Positions 1 to 8,765 of a stretch of DNA of 64,000 bases are shown here, in pieces. How positions within the stretch are numbered: position 1 is the first letter of the stretch; each line of letters starts with the position of its first letter. This stretch comes from Stenotrophomonas bentonitica (GTDB lineage: Bacteria > Pseudomonadota > Gammaproteobacteria > Xanthomonadales > Xanthomonadaceae), in NCBI RefSeq assembly GCF_013185915.1, contig NZ_JAAZUH010000005.1:1-64000 (forward strand), written 5' to 3'. Both the position numbers and the translations under genes were made by a program. The notes under the pieces are model-generated. The model ran no database searches. It was not told the origin of the DNA and saw nothing but the letters and a program-made list of their open reading frames with translations.

Positions 1-190
1 TGACCGCTGGCAACGTTTCGCTTGCTTTAAAACAATTGATATGTTGCTTGATCAAACGTCTGCAAGATGGACATACATCCTTCCTGCAGGCGCCTTCACA
101 AGATACCTGCGCATACTGTCAAAGAACCTTGGAGTCGGCCTCAGCGCCTTCCTCCGTGTGCCCCGACGTTTCCGTCGTTGCGAGCCGCCC
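1..190 (-). other. rRNA operon leader (partial, operon runs off the left edge)
   Basis: Read on the minus strand, this stretch lies directly downstream of two strong promoters and contains a boxA-like antitermination element at 117-127 (GTTCTTTGACA on the minus strand, compared with the E. coli boxA core CTTTAACA). The remaining leader is AT-rich and uncharacterised by eye. By position and similarity to xanthomonad 16S leaders, the 16S rRNA gene should begin just beyond coordinate 1. No mature rRNA is inside the window, so the operon identity is inferred from promoter and leader features. Confidence 0.7.
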
Positions 191-218
191 ATTATAGCCG
201 GCAAATCCGCTTCGTCAA
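191..218 (-). promoter_or_regulatory. Proximal rRNA-type sigma70 promoter
   Basis: On the minus strand a -35 box TTGACG (213-218) is followed after 16 bases by a perfect -10 box TATAAT (191-196) and a G/C-rich discriminator (GGGCGGCTCGC). This is the architecture expected of a stringently controlled stable-RNA promoter. It points left, towards the off-window rRNA genes. Confidence 0.8.
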
Positions 219-315
219 CACCTTTTTTCAAGGCCGTTTCGCCGTAGCGAAACGTTGTTGCCGATGCTGCTTCGTCGTTGCAACCCGAAGGTCTTTTCGT
301 CGAAGCGAGCCGCCT

Positions 316-343
316 ATTATGTCAGGCTTTTCGTTTCCGTCAA
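316..343 (-). promoter_or_regulatory. Distal rRNA-type sigma70 promoter (tandem copy)
   Basis: A second promoter 125 bases upstream has -35 TTGACG (338-343), a 16-base spacer and -10 CATAAT (316-321), followed by the same GGCGGCTCGC discriminator. The sequence around it (GGTGTTGACG upstream, GGCGGCTCGC downstream) repeats that of the proximal promoter, so the two are duplicated P1/P2-type promoters. A short inverted repeat CGTTTCG/CGAAACG (around 236-255) sits between them. Confidence 0.75.
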
Positions 344-500
344 CACCTTCTTTCGAAGAACTTGGCGTCCTGTTCCTTCGCGGTTGCCGCCTTGCGGTGG
401 CCCCTGCGTCGGGGGAGGGAAAGTATGTCCCGAACCGGGTCGTTTGTGAAGGGGGTCCGTGACTTTTTTTCACGAAACTGTGCATTCATTCATGCCAGCC

Positions 501-518
501 CCGCGCTCGAAGGCGCGG
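501..518 (-). terminator. Hairpin after tyrS
   Basis: CCGCGC/GCGCGG arms enclose a 6-base loop 15 bases past the tyrS stop codon. There is no U-run after it, so it is either a weak terminator or a stabilising hairpin between tyrS and the co-directional rRNA promoters. Confidence 0.35.
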
Positions 519-532
519 AACCCTTGTGGCGC

Positions 533-1744
533 TTAGGCGGCCACCAGCAACACGCGGGCGAAGTTGCGCTTGCCGACCTGCAGCAGGCCTTCAAAGCCGG
601 GCACGAACAACTGCTGGGCGTCGGCTACTACTACGCCATCCACCTTCACCGCGCCTTCCTTGAGCTTGCGCGAGGCCTCGGAATTGCTCGGGGTGACGCC
701 AGCGGCGGTCAGCAACGCACCAATACGCAGGCCCTCGGCCGGAATCGCCACTTCCTGCAGCGGCAGCAGGGTCACGTCGCCCTGCCCGGTCACGGCGGCG
801 TTCCAGCCGGCAATGGCCAGTTCGGCAGCGTCGGCGTCATGGAAGCGGGTGGTCAGTTCACGGGCCAGGCGCAGCTTGATCTCGCGCGGGTTGAGGCTGC
901 CGGCGGCGACCTGCTCACGCAGGCTGACGGCCTCGGCCTGGCTGATGTCGAAGGACAGCAGCTCGATCCAGCGCCACATCAGGTCGTCGCCGATCTTCAT
1001 GGTCTTGGTGACCATGTCGATGGCCGGCTCGCTGATGCCGATGTAGTTGTTGAGCGACTTGGACATCTTGGCCACGCCGTCCAGGCCTTCCAGCAGCGGC
1101 ATGGTCAGCACGATCTGCGGCTTCTGGCCGTAGTGCTCCTGCAGGCCACGGCCCATCAGCAGGTTGAACTTCTGGTCGGTGCCGCCCAGTTCGACGTCCG
1201 CTTCCAGTGCCACTGAGTCGTAGCCCTGGACCAGCGGGTACAGGAACTCATGCAGGGCAATGGACTGCTGGGCGGCGTAGCGCTTGGCGAAATCGTCGCG
1301 CTCGAGCATGCGCGCCACGGTGTGCTGGCCGGCCAGGCGGATCATGTCGGCCGCGCCCATCTTGCCGAACCACTCGGAATTGAAGCGCACTTCGGTCTTT
1401 TCGCGGTCCAGCACCTTGAACACCTGCTCTTCATAGGTGCGCGCGTTGGCCAGCACGTCGTCCTTGCTGAGCGGCTTGCGGGTGGCGTTCTTGCCGGAGG
1501 GGTCACCGATCATCCCGGTGAAGTCGCCGATCAGGAAGATCACCTGGTGGCCGAGGTCCTGGAACTGGCGCAGCTTGTTGAGCAGCACGGTGTGGCCCAG
1601 GTGCAGGTCCGGGGCGGTGGGGTCGAAGCCGGCCTTGACCCGCAGCGGGCGGCCGCTTTCCAGCCGCTGGCGCAGCTCCTCGATCTTGAGGACTTCGTCG
1701 GCGCCACGGCCGATCTGGGCAAGGGCTTGTTCAATCGAGGACAC
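533..1744 (-). CDS. tyrS: Tyrosyl-tRNA synthetase
   Basis: Charges tRNA-Tyr with tyrosine in the cytoplasm. It is a class I synthetase: the HIGH motif is HLGH at residues 48-51, KMSKS is at 226-230, and an S4-like RNA-binding domain ends the protein (about 340-403). Length (403 residues) fits the longer TyrZ-like bacterial form. I place the start at the GTG at 1742-1744 because GGGAG stands 6 bases before it; a TTG two codons upstream touches that site with no spacing. The gene is divergent from the M23 peptidase gene and lies just upstream of, and in the same direction as, the rRNA promoters. The tyrS / M23 peptidase / anmK neighbourhood is also known from Pseudomonas. Confidence 0.95.
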   Translation of the reverse strand: MSSIEQALAQIGRGADEVLKIEELRQRLESGRPLRVKAGFDPTAPDLHLGHTVLLNKLRQFQDLGHQVIFLIGDFTGMIGDPSGKNATRKPLSKDDVLANARTYEEQVFKVLDREKTEVRFNSEWFGKMGAADMIRLAGQHTVARMLERDDFAKRYAAQQSIALHEFLYPLVQGYDSVALEADVELGGTDQKFNLLMGRGLQEHYGQKPQIVLTMPLLEGLDGVAKMSKSLNNYIGISEPAIDMVTKTMKIGDDLMWRWIELLSFDISQAEAVSLREQVAAGSLNPREIKLRLARELTTRFHDADAAELAIAGWNAAVTGQGDVTLLPLQEVAIPAEGLRIGALLTAAGVTPSNSEASRKLKEGAVKVDGVVVADAQQLFVPGFEGLLQVGKRNFARVLLVAA

Positions 1745-1834
1745 GTGCAACTCCCGGCGATGCCTTATTTACATGAATGACGTTAAGTACAAGTTAACCG
1801 CAAGCGCTTCACAAAAGCCAATAGGCACAAGGGT

Positions 1835-1863
1835 TTGACGCGGTATTTATACCTGTCTATGTT
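1835..1863 (+). promoter_or_regulatory. Putative sigma70 promoter of the M23 peptidase gene
   Basis: TTGACG (1835-1840), a 17-base spacer and TATGTT (1858-1863) lie about 48 bases upstream of the ATG at 1911, in the divergent tyrS intergenic region. Confidence 0.5.
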
Positions 1864-1910
1864 ACCGACGTTTGGGCCCGTGATCCGGGTCAGCCAGGAA
1901 CTTATCGACG

Positions 1911-3374
1911 ATGCTGAATACCGATCAAGGCCGAGCGCGCAAGCAGCGCTTCAAGGAACGCCTTCACGTTCTCCACGACACCGCCCTGCATCGGAAGCTT
2001 CGCCAGCACCTTCCCGCGGCCTTCAACGAGCGTTGGACCCGCCGCCACTGGATGCATGCCAGCCTGTTCGCCACCATCGGCGCGCTGGTGGCCACGATCG
2101 TGCCGGGCTTCTCGCACACCATCGACGCCCCCTACTCCCTCAGCCATTCCACGCTCGCCCTGCCGTTGCCGCCGCTGTCCCAGGAGCGCATGAAGCAGGT
2201 GCCCGGCGACAGCTGGCAGGTGCTGCGCGTGCAGCGCGGCCAGACCCTGAGCGACCTGTTCGACGAGGCCGGCATTCCGGCCACGGTGATGCACCAGGTG
2301 CTGGACCACCCGGGCGTGCGCGATTCGCTGGTGAAGCTGCGCCCCGGTACCGAGATCGGCTTCGACCTGCCGCTGTCCGGCGAGCTGCGCACCATCCGCT
2401 ATGACCGCGACGGCGACAACCGCGTGGAGCTGAGCCTGAAGGACGGCAAGATCACCGAGAAGGTCAGCAAGCGCGAGAGCTCCACCCGCCGGGTGGTGAC
2501 CAGCGGCGAGATCACCAGTTCGCTGTATGCGGCCGCGCGCAAGGCCGGGCTGTCGCCGTCGGCGATCGCGACCATGACCGACGAGATCTTCAAGTACGAC
2601 ATCGACTTCTCCAAGGACCTGCAGCCGGGCGACCGCTTCAGCGTGGTCATGGACGAAACCTGGCGCGAAGGCGAGAAGGTGGACACCAGCAAGATCCTGG
2701 CGGCGACCTTCACCTCGGGCGGCAAGACCTACAGCGGCTTCCGCTTCGACCGCAACGGCAAGAGCGAGTACTTCGACGTCAGCGGCCGCCCGCTGAAGAA
2801 GAGCTTCATCCGCATGCCGATCCCGTTCGCGCGCCTGAGCTCCACCTTCGGCGCGCGCAAGCACCCGGTGCTGGGCAAGATGCGCATGCACAAGGGCGTG
2901 GACTACGCCGCGCGCACCGGTACCCCGATCATGGCCGCCGGCGATGCACGCGTGCAGTTCGCCGGCGTGCAGCGCGGCTACGGCAACGTGGTGATCCTTG
3001 ACCACGGCAAGGGCCACACCACCCTGTACGGGCACATGTCGCGCTTCGGCAAGATCAAGACCGGCCAGCGCGTGGCGCAGGGCACGGTGATCGGCTACGT
3101 CGGCTCGACCGGCCTGGCCACCGGCCCGCACCTGCACTACGAATTCCGCGTCAATGGCGTGCACCGCAACCCGCTGTCGGTGACGATGCCACCGCCGGAG
3201 CCGCTGCAGGGCAGCGAGCTGGTCGCCTTCCGTGCGCAGACCGCGCCGGCGCTGGCGCGCATCCAGGGCATGGAGAAGCTGATCTACGCCGACGCCAGCC
3301 CGGCGCCGAAGACCGACAAGGCCGTGACCACCACGGCCAGCGCCGCCAAGCCGGCCAAGGGCACCCGCGGCTGA
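1911..3374 (+). CDS. M23 family murein DD-endopeptidase, membrane anchored
   Basis: Predicted zinc endopeptidase acting on peptidoglycan cross-links in the periplasm, of the MepM/YebA type. It has a basic cytoplasmic N-terminus, one membrane segment (about 48-65), and an OapA/LysM-like region with the motif RGQTLSDLFDEAG (about residues 109-121). A C-terminal peptidase M23 domain carries the zinc motif HxxxD at H327/D331 and HxH at H407/H409. The tail (about 440-487) is Ala/Lys/Pro-rich and low complexity. Length 487 is typical. It precedes anmK, a murein-recycling kinase, so the pair links wall cleavage to reuse of wall sugars. A good promoter lies at 1835-1863. Confidence 0.9.
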   Translation: MLNTDQGRARKQRFKERLHVLHDTALHRKLRQHLPAAFNERWTRRHWMHASLFATIGALVATIVPGFSHTIDAPYSLSHSTLALPLPPLSQERMKQVPGDSWQVLRVQRGQTLSDLFDEAGIPATVMHQVLDHPGVRDSLVKLRPGTEIGFDLPLSGELRTIRYDRDGDNRVELSLKDGKITEKVSKRESSTRRVVTSGEITSSLYAAARKAGLSPSAIATMTDEIFKYDIDFSKDLQPGDRFSVVMDETWREGEKVDTSKILAATFTSGGKTYSGFRFDRNGKSEYFDVSGRPLKKSFIRMPIPFARLSSTFGARKHPVLGKMRMHKGVDYAARTGTPIMAAGDARVQFAGVQRGYGNVVILDHGKGHTTLYGHMSRFGKIKTGQRVAQGTVIGYVGSTGLATGPHLHYEFRVNGVHRNPLSVTMPPPEPLQGSELVAFRAQTAPALARIQGMEKLIYADASPAPKTDKAVTTTASAAKPAKGTRG

Positions 3375-3446
3375 TCGCTGGGTGGTGCATTGACGGCGGC
3401 AACAGGTTGCGCGGAAGCTGCACGCACCCTGTTGAACCGCCTGGCC

Positions 3447-4571
3447 ATGACCGCACCTGATTCCGCTACCCCGCTCTACCTGGGCCTGATGTCCGGCACC
3501 AGCGCCGATGGCATCGATGCCGCGCTGGTGCAGTTTCCCGAGCGCGGCGGCTGCCGCTTCGTGCAGGGCCTGACCCATGCCTGGGACCCGGCCCTCCGCG
3601 CTGAGCTGGTGGCGCTGGGCGAAGGCGGCGAGCTGGGTTCACTGGATACGCTGGGCCGGATCGACGCGCAGATCGGCATTACGTTCGCGGCCGCTGCCAA
3701 CCGGCTGCTGGAACAGGCCGGGCTGGACCCGACCCGGGTGGCGGCGATTGGTTCGCATGGGCAGACCGTGCGCCACCGGCCGTTGGCCGATCCGGCCTTC
3801 ACCTGCCAGCTGGGCGATGCGAACCGGATTGCCGAGCTGACCGGGATCACCACCGTGGCCGATTTCCGCCGCCGCGACGTGGCCGCCGGCGGGCATGGGG
3901 CGCCGCTGATGCCGGCCTTCCACCTGGCCATGCTGGGCACCGCCGATGAAGACCGCGCGGTGTTGAACCTGGGCGGGATCGCCAACCTGACCCTGATTCC
4001 GCGCGAGGGAACCCCGCGCGGGTTCGATACCGGCCCGGCCAATGCGTTGATGGATGCGTGGTGCGAGCGGCATCGCGGGGTGCCGTTCGATGCGGACGGG
4101 GCGTTCGCGGCCAGTGGGCGGGTCGATGAGGAGGTGTTGGCGCAGTGGCGTTCCGAGCCGTGGTTCGCGCTGCCGCCGCCGAAGAGCACCGGGCGCGAGC
4201 AGTTCCATCTGGCGTGGGCCGAGGCGGCGCTGGAAGGCCGCGGGCTGGCGCCGGCGGATGTGCAGGCGACCCTGCTGGAGTTGACGGCGGCCACCGTGGC
4301 CGATGCATTGCTGGCGAACCTGCCGGGGGCCAAGCGGGTGCTGGTGTGCGGTGGCGGGGTGCGCAATCCGCAGCTGCTGCGGCGGCTCAGCGCGCGGTTG
4401 CCGGAGGTGGTTGTGGAGTCCAGTGCCCTGCACGGGCTGGACCCGGACTACCTGGAGGCGATGGGGTTTGCTTGGTTGGCGCACCGGACCTTGCGGGGGC
4501 TGCCTGGGAATCTGCCGAGCGTTACCGGGGCGCGCGGGCCGCGGATTTTGGGGGCGATTTATCCGGCTTGA
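3447..4571 (+). CDS. anmK: Anhydro-N-acetylmuramic acid kinase
   Basis: Phosphorylates and opens 1,6-anhydro-MurNAc released from recycled murein, giving MurNAc-6-phosphate in the cytoplasm. The N-terminus has the ATPase-like signature [15 protein letters not shown]. Further family motifs are [31 protein letters not shown] and the C-terminal VCGGGVRNP. The protein is 374 residues, as usual. I start at the ATG at 3447, which gives the family N-terminus; an earlier TTG in frame (3390) would add a non-conserved extension. No strong ribosome site is visible, and the 72-base gap from the peptidase gene suggests co-transcription. Confidence 0.93.
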   Translation: MTAPDSATPLYLGLMSGTSADGIDAALVQFPERGGCRFVQGLTHAWDPALRAELVALGEGGELGSLDTLGRIDAQIGITFAAAANRLLEQAGLDPTRVAAIGSHGQTVRHRPLADPAFTCQLGDANRIAELTGITTVADFRRRDVAAGGHGAPLMPAFHLAMLGTADEDRAVLNLGGIANLTLIPREGTPRGFDTGPANALMDAWCERHRGVPFDADGAFAASGRVDEEVLAQWRSEPWFALPPPKSTGREQFHLAWAEAALEGRGLAPADVQATLLELTAATVADALLANLPGAKRVLVCGGGVRNPQLLRRLSARLPEVVVESSALHGLDPDYLEAMGFAWLAHRTLRGLPGNLPSVTGARGPRILGAIYPA

Positions 4572-4634
4572 GGCGGTGAAGCGCCGGTGTCGATCCGGGG
4601 TCATGCCGTAATCGGTTGTGGGGAGTGCGTCGGC

Positions 4635-4657
4635 GGTCGACTGGGGTGCGACCCTAC
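4635..4657 (-). repeat. Degenerate SMAG-like GTAG repeat
   Basis: On the minus strand GTAG is followed by GGTCG, a 9-base centre and CGACC. Total length is 23 bases, the same as the canonical copies in this window, but only five pairs of the stem are intact. It sits between the convergent anmK and antitoxin-like genes. Confidence 0.45.
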
Positions 4658-4682
4658 CGAAGCAGCGTGCGCAGCGGGGGAG

Positions 4683-4910
4683 TCAGAAGGCTTTGACGTC
4701 GGGTAGCGCCTGCAGGGCCGCGATGGCTTCGGCCAGGGCGTTTACTTCGGGGTCGTGGAAGCCGCTGCGGACTTCCAGTTCGCTGGCGAACAGGCCCTGT
4801 TCGAGCAGGACGATGCAGGTGTGCTCGCGGGTCCAGCCGCGCGCGACGGCAACCCGGCGGATGCGCTCGTTGAGCAGCGGATCCAGGTCGCGCAGCACTA
4901 AGTCAGCCAT
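4683..4910 (-). CDS. Small FitA-like (ribbon-helix-helix) protein, possible orphan antitoxin
   Basis: A 75-residue protein starting MADLVLRDLDPLLNERIRRV. The pattern of a short beta strand followed by two helices, with a conserved Arg-Ala-x-x-x-Gly turn, resembles the DNA-binding half of FitA/VapB-type antitoxins, which repress their own promoters. The ATG at 4910 has an AGGGGA ribosome site 7-8 bases upstream and is preferred over a longer in-frame start. No PIN-domain toxin gene lies on either side, so it could be an orphan antitoxin, a remnant, or an unrelated regulator. The family call is by eye only. Confidence 0.5.
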   Translation of the reverse strand: MADLVLRDLDPLLNERIRRVAVARGWTREHTCIVLLEQGLFASELEVRSGFHDPEVNALAEAIAALQALPDVKAF

Positions 4911-5012
4911 GTGTTTTCCCCTGTTGGCAACGCACCGCCCCCACGGCACCACGGGGTCGATCATGGCCCACGCAGCGGCGTGGGGCAACCACGGGTCCCG
5001 GCGGAGCCATGG

Positions 5013-6308
5013 TCAGGTGCTGCTGCGGTCGCGGATGCGCGGCCAGAGCCAGACCAGCAGCAGCAGCGTCGGCAGCACCGTGGCCGAGCTGAGGATGAAG
5101 AAGGTGCTGTAGGAGGTGGCTTCGACGATGTAGCCGGAGGCGCCGCCCACGAACTTGCCGGGCAGGTTGGCCAGCGAGACCAGCAGGGCGTACTGGGTGG
5201 CGGTGAAGTTGCGGTCGGTCAGCGAGGACATGAAGGCTACCAGCACCGTGCCGGCAAAACCCTGGAACAGGTTGTCCGCGCTCAGTGCGGCGTAGAACGC
5301 CCACAGCTGGCCGGGGTTGTGCGCCATCAACAGGAACGCCAGGTTGGACAGCGCCACGCCGAGCGCGGCCACCAGCAACATGCGACGGAAGCCGAAGGCC
5401 GCCACCGCGATGCCACCGACGAACGCGCCGCCGATGCCCATCCAGACCCCGAACAGCTTGGACACCGTGGCGATATCCGCCTTGGTGAAGCCCGAGTCCA
5501 GGTAAAACGGGCCGGCCATCACGCCGATCACCTGGTCGGGGAACTTGTACAGGCCCACGAAGGCGAGCAGCACAAGCGCCAGTACCACGCCGTTGGTGGT
5601 GAAGAAGCTGGCGATGGGTTGCCAGAACGCACCGAAGAAATCGATGCGGCGCTGCATCCGCACTTCCGGCTGGGCCGGCTCGCGGCAGAACAGGGTGGTG
5701 GCGATCGGCAGCACCATCAGCGAGGCCATGGCCAGGTAGGCCACGATCCAGCCTTCGAACTGGGCCAGGTACAGGGCGCCGGCACCGGCGAGGATCAGGC
5801 CGATGCGGTAGCCCAGCGTGTAGGTGGCGGCGAGCGCGGCCTGCGCGCTCTCCGGCGCGATTTCGATGCGGTACGCGTCCACCACCGAATCCTGGGTGGC
5901 GCCGGCGAACGAGGCCACCAGCACCCACAGCACCAGCGGGGTAACGCCCAGTTCGGGACGCACGAACGCCAGGGCGAACAGGCCGCCGGTGACGCCGACC
6001 TGCGAGGCCAGCAGCCAGGAACGGCGGCGGCCGAGGAAGCCGATCAGCGGGAACGCGTAGCGGTCGATCAGCGGCGCCCAGACGAACTTCAGCAGGTAGA
6101 AGAAGCTGGCCAGGCTGATCAGGCCGATGCTGCCCAGGTCCAGCCCGACGTCACGCAGGCGGGTGGAAAGGGTCTGCGAGGCGATCAGCAGGAACGGCAG
6201 GCCGCTGCCAAAGCCCAGGAACGCCATGGTCAGCGCCGAGGGCGTGCCGAACGCGCGCTTGATGCCGGCCCAGCCCTTGTAGGACACCGGCGCCGCCGCT
6301 TCACTCAT
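5013..6308 (-). CDS. ampG: AmpG-like MFS permease (muropeptide import)
   Basis: A 431-residue inner-membrane protein of the major facilitator superfamily with about 12 hydrophobic segments. The motifs SGLPFLLIASQTLSTRLRD and KFVWAPLIDRYAFP match the AmpG branch, which imports anhydro-muropeptides from the periplasm for recycling. The nearby anmK and M23 peptidase support this role. In relatives AmpG activity also feeds the signal for AmpR-controlled beta-lactamase induction; nothing in this window shows that link. Its ATG overlaps the xth stop codon (ATGA), so the two are translationally coupled. Confidence 0.82.
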   Translation of the reverse strand: MSEAAAPVSYKGWAGIKRAFGTPSALTMAFLGFGSGLPFLLIASQTLSTRLRDVGLDLGSIGLISLASFFYLLKFVWAPLIDRYAFPLIGFLGRRRSWLLASQVGVTGGLFALAFVRPELGVTPLVLWVLVASFAGATQDSVVDAYRIEIAPESAQAALAATYTLGYRIGLILAGAGALYLAQFEGWIVAYLAMASLMVLPIATTLFCREPAQPEVRMQRRIDFFGAFWQPIASFFTTNGVVLALVLLAFVGLYKFPDQVIGVMAGPFYLDSGFTKADIATVSKLFGVWMGIGGAFVGGIAVAAFGFRRMLLVAALGVALSNLAFLLMAHNPGQLWAFYAALSADNLFQGFAGTVLVAFMSSLTDRNFTATQYALLVSLANLPGKFVGGASGYIVEATSYSTFFILSSATVLPTLLLLVWLWPRIRDRSST

Positions 6309-7105
6309 GGGGCGTAGTCCACCGTGAACGGGGCATGGTCGGAGAAGCGCTCATCGCGGTAGATCGAGCAGCCGCGCAGGCGCTCGCGCAGGCCGGGGCT
6401 GACGAACTGGTAGTCGATGCGCCAGCCCACGTTGTTGGCCCGGGCCGCGCCGCGGTTGCTCCACCAGGTGTAGTCCTCGCCGGTGGGATGCAGCAGGCGG
6501 TAGGCGTCGGTCCAGCCTTGGCCGGCGCCGACATCCAGCGCCTGGCCGGCGTCCACGCACTGGCCGTTGAGCCAGTCGCGCTCGGGCGGCAGGCAGCCGG
6601 AGTTCTTCTGGTTGGACTTCCAGTTCTTGATGTCCAGCGCCGAACGCACGATGTTCCAGTCCCCGCAGAGCACGTAGTCGCGGCCGCTGGCCAGCCACTC
6701 GGCCAGGATCGGGCGCAGCCATTCCATCACTTCGTACTTGAAGCCCTGGCGCAGGTCGCCCGAGCTGCCCGAGGGGATATAGAAGGAGACCACGCTGAGG
6801 TTGCCGTAGCGGGCCTCGATGTAGCGGCCTTCGTCGTCGAACGGGGCCCAGCCCAGCGAGGTGATGACCTGGTCGGGCTCACGCTTGCTGTAGATGGCCA
6901 CGCCGCTGTAGCCCTTCTTGGTGATTGCGTCACGGTAGAAGCAGTGGTGGCCGTCCGGACGGAACATCGGGTCGGTCAGCTGGTCTTCCTGCGCCTTGGT
7001 CTCCTGGATGCACAGCACGTCGGCGTCCTGGGCACGGAACCACTCGAGAAAGCCCTTGGTGGCGGCGGAACGGATGCCATTGGCGTTGAAACTGATGATG
7101 CGCAT
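6305..7105 (-). CDS. xth: Exodeoxyribonuclease III family DNA-repair nuclease
   Basis: A 266-residue AP endonuclease / 3'-5' exonuclease of the exonuclease-endonuclease-phosphatase fold, used in base-excision repair. Catalytic signatures are present: SFNANGIR (metal-site Asn), IQETKAQ with E35, GDWNIV, and the C-terminal SDHAPFTVD with H257. Length and start (MRIISFNANG) fit the family. It is the first gene of a leftward pair with ampG, overlapping by 4 bases, and diverges from pyrE across about 165 bases. Confidence 0.93.
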   Translation of the reverse strand: MRIISFNANGIRSAATKGFLEWFRAQDADVLCIQETKAQEDQLTDPMFRPDGHHCFYRDAITKKGYSGVAIYSKREPDQVITSLGWAPFDDEGRYIEARYGNLSVVSFYIPSGSSGDLRQGFKYEVMEWLRPILAEWLASGRDYVLCGDWNIVRSALDIKNWKSNQKNSGCLPPERDWLNGQCVDAGQALDVGAGQGWTDAYRLLHPTGEDYTWWSNRGAARANNVGWRIDYQFVSPGLRERLRGCSIYRDERFSDHAPFTVDYAP

Positions 7106-7270
7106 GCTGACCCGGATACAAGAGCGGTAACCGACAAAGCATACCGGGTTGCCCGGCCCATCGGCTGGCCGGATCCGGCCATCGCAGCGGCCTGCGGCAG
7201 GGGGTCACGAGCCTGAATTGGCAGGGATGCATTAGCATCTGCGCTCCAAGAGAATTGAATAGAGCTTCAG

Positions 7271-7930
7271 ATGAGCGACCACCGTTACCGTTTCCTGCAG
7301 CTGGCGCTGACCGCCGATGCGCTGCGTTTTGGCCAGTTCACCCTCAAGTCGGGCCGCCTGAGCCCCTACTTCTTCAATGCCGGCCGTTTCGATTCCGGCG
7401 CCAAGATGACCCAGCTTGCCGCCTGCTACGCCGATGCGGTGGAAGCCACCGGACTGAAGTTCGACGTTGTGTTCGGCCCGGCCTACAAGGGCATTCCGCT
7501 GGCCACCGCCACCGCCTGCGAGTTCGCCCAGCGCGGCCGCGACCTGCCGCTGAGCTTCAACCGCAAGGAAGCCAAGGCGCATGGCGAGGGCGGCAACCTG
7601 ATCGGCGCGGACATGAACGGCAAGCGCGTGCTGATCGTGGACGACGTGATCACCGCCGGCACCGCCATCCGTGAGGCGCTGACCATCATCAAGCAGGCCG
7701 GTGGCACCCCCGCCGGCATCGTGGTGGCGCTGGACCGCCAGGAGATCGCCTCGGAAGAAGACCGCCGTTCGGCCGCCCAGGCCGTGGCCGAAGAAGCCGG
7801 CATTCCGGTGGTGGCCGTGGCCACGCTGGGCGACCTGCTTGATTTTGCCTCCGGAAATCCGGAACTTGTCGGGTACCGGCAGCCGCTGGAGGACTATCGG
7901 TCCCGCTACGGCAGCCGTCCTACGCGTTGA
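7271..7930 (+). CDS. pyrE: Orotate phosphoribosyltransferase
   Basis: Joins orotate to PRPP to make OMP in pyrimidine synthesis. The 219-residue protein has the PRPP-binding signature VLIVDDVITAGTA (about 120-132) and the N-terminal FTLKSGRLSPYFFN substrate motif typical of PyrE. It is divergent from xth. The next gene begins 15 bases after its stop, so they are probably one transcript ending at the terminator at 8639. Confidence 0.95.
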   Translation: MSDHRYRFLQLALTADALRFGQFTLKSGRLSPYFFNAGRFDSGAKMTQLAACYADAVEATGLKFDVVFGPAYKGIPLATATACEFAQRGRDLPLSFNRKEAKAHGEGGNLIGADMNGKRVLIVDDVITAGTAIREALTIIKQAGGTPAGIVVALDRQEIASEEDRRSAAQAVAEEAGIPVVAVATLGDLLDFASGNPELVGYRQPLEDYRSRYGSRPTR

Positions 7931-7945
7931 GAGCAGGGGGCTCCC

Positions 7946-8614
7946 ATGTCCAGGATTGCCACGTTCACCATGATCGGCCTGCTGCTGGCCGCGCCCGTGC
8001 TCGGCGCACAGGCGCAGACCAAGCGCAGCAGCACCGATGCCAAGGCCAAGAAGCTGTACTGCTGGAACAAGGGCAGTGAGCGGATCTGCAGCGATGCCCT
8101 GCCGCAGGACGCGGTGAACAGCGCGCGCGAGGAGTTCAGCGTCAGCAGCGGGCTGCGCAAGGGTGGCGTGGAGCGCACCCTGACCGAGGAAGAGCGTGCC
8201 GATGCCGCCGTGGCTGCGGCACAGGCGCAGCTTGACCAGGCGGCGGAAGACACCCGCAAGCGCACCGAGCAGGCGATGCTCTCCACCTACGAGGACGAAG
8301 CCGACCTGCGCCGTGTGTTCGTGGAGCGCACCGGGATCCTGGAGAACAACGTGAACACCGCCAACTACAACGTGGCCAGCCTGCGCGACGCGCTGGTGAC
8401 GTTGCTGGGCAGCGCGGGCGACCGCGAGCTGGCCGGCCAGCCCGTGCTGCCGAAGCAGGCCGAGGATATCCGCCTGCGGCACGCCGAACTGGTGACCCAG
8501 AAGCGCATGCAGGCCTCGTACCTGGACCAGCGCAAGGCGCTGGATGCGGAGATCGAGGAGACCCTGCAGCGGTACCGGTTGTTGAAGGGTGTGGAGACCG
8601 ACCCGCGCGGCTGA
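7946..8614 (+). CDS. Exported coiled-coil protein of unknown function
   Basis: A 222-residue protein with a cleavable signal peptide (about 1-23, ending AQAQ). The segment LYCWNKGSERICSD with two cysteines recalls the N-terminal part of DUF4124 proteins. From about residue 70 onwards it is rich in Ala, Glu, Gln and Arg with a strong helical, coiled-coil character. It should be periplasmic. The 15-base gap after pyrE and the strong terminator just downstream make it the last gene of that unit. I do not recognise a function. Confidence 0.75.
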   Translation: MSRIATFTMIGLLLAAPVLGAQAQTKRSSTDAKAKKLYCWNKGSERICSDALPQDAVNSAREEFSVSSGLRKGGVERTLTEEERADAAVAAAQAQLDQAAEDTRKRTEQAMLSTYEDEADLRRVFVERTGILENNVNTANYNVASLRDALVTLLGSAGDRELAGQPVLPKQAEDIRLRHAELVTQKRMQASYLDQRKALDAEIEETLQRYRLLKGVETDPRG

Positions 8615-8638
8615 CGGCGGGGCGTGATGCAAGACAGA

Positions 8639-8664
8639 ACGGACGCGAAAGCGTCCGTTTTTTT
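8639..8664 (+). terminator. Rho-independent terminator after the pyrE unit
   Basis: A perfect 8-bp stem (ACGGACGC / GCGTCCGT) with a GAAA tetraloop is followed by a run of seven T. It separates the pyrE transcript from the kdp operon. Confidence 0.92.
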
Positions 8665-8765
8665 ATGCCCTTTTTACGCCCACGGCCCGGCTTGGGCGTG
8701 GAGCGTTTACGCGCCCGGGGACCACCATGACGGCCTGACGTGGAGTGGTTCCACCTGGACGTCCC

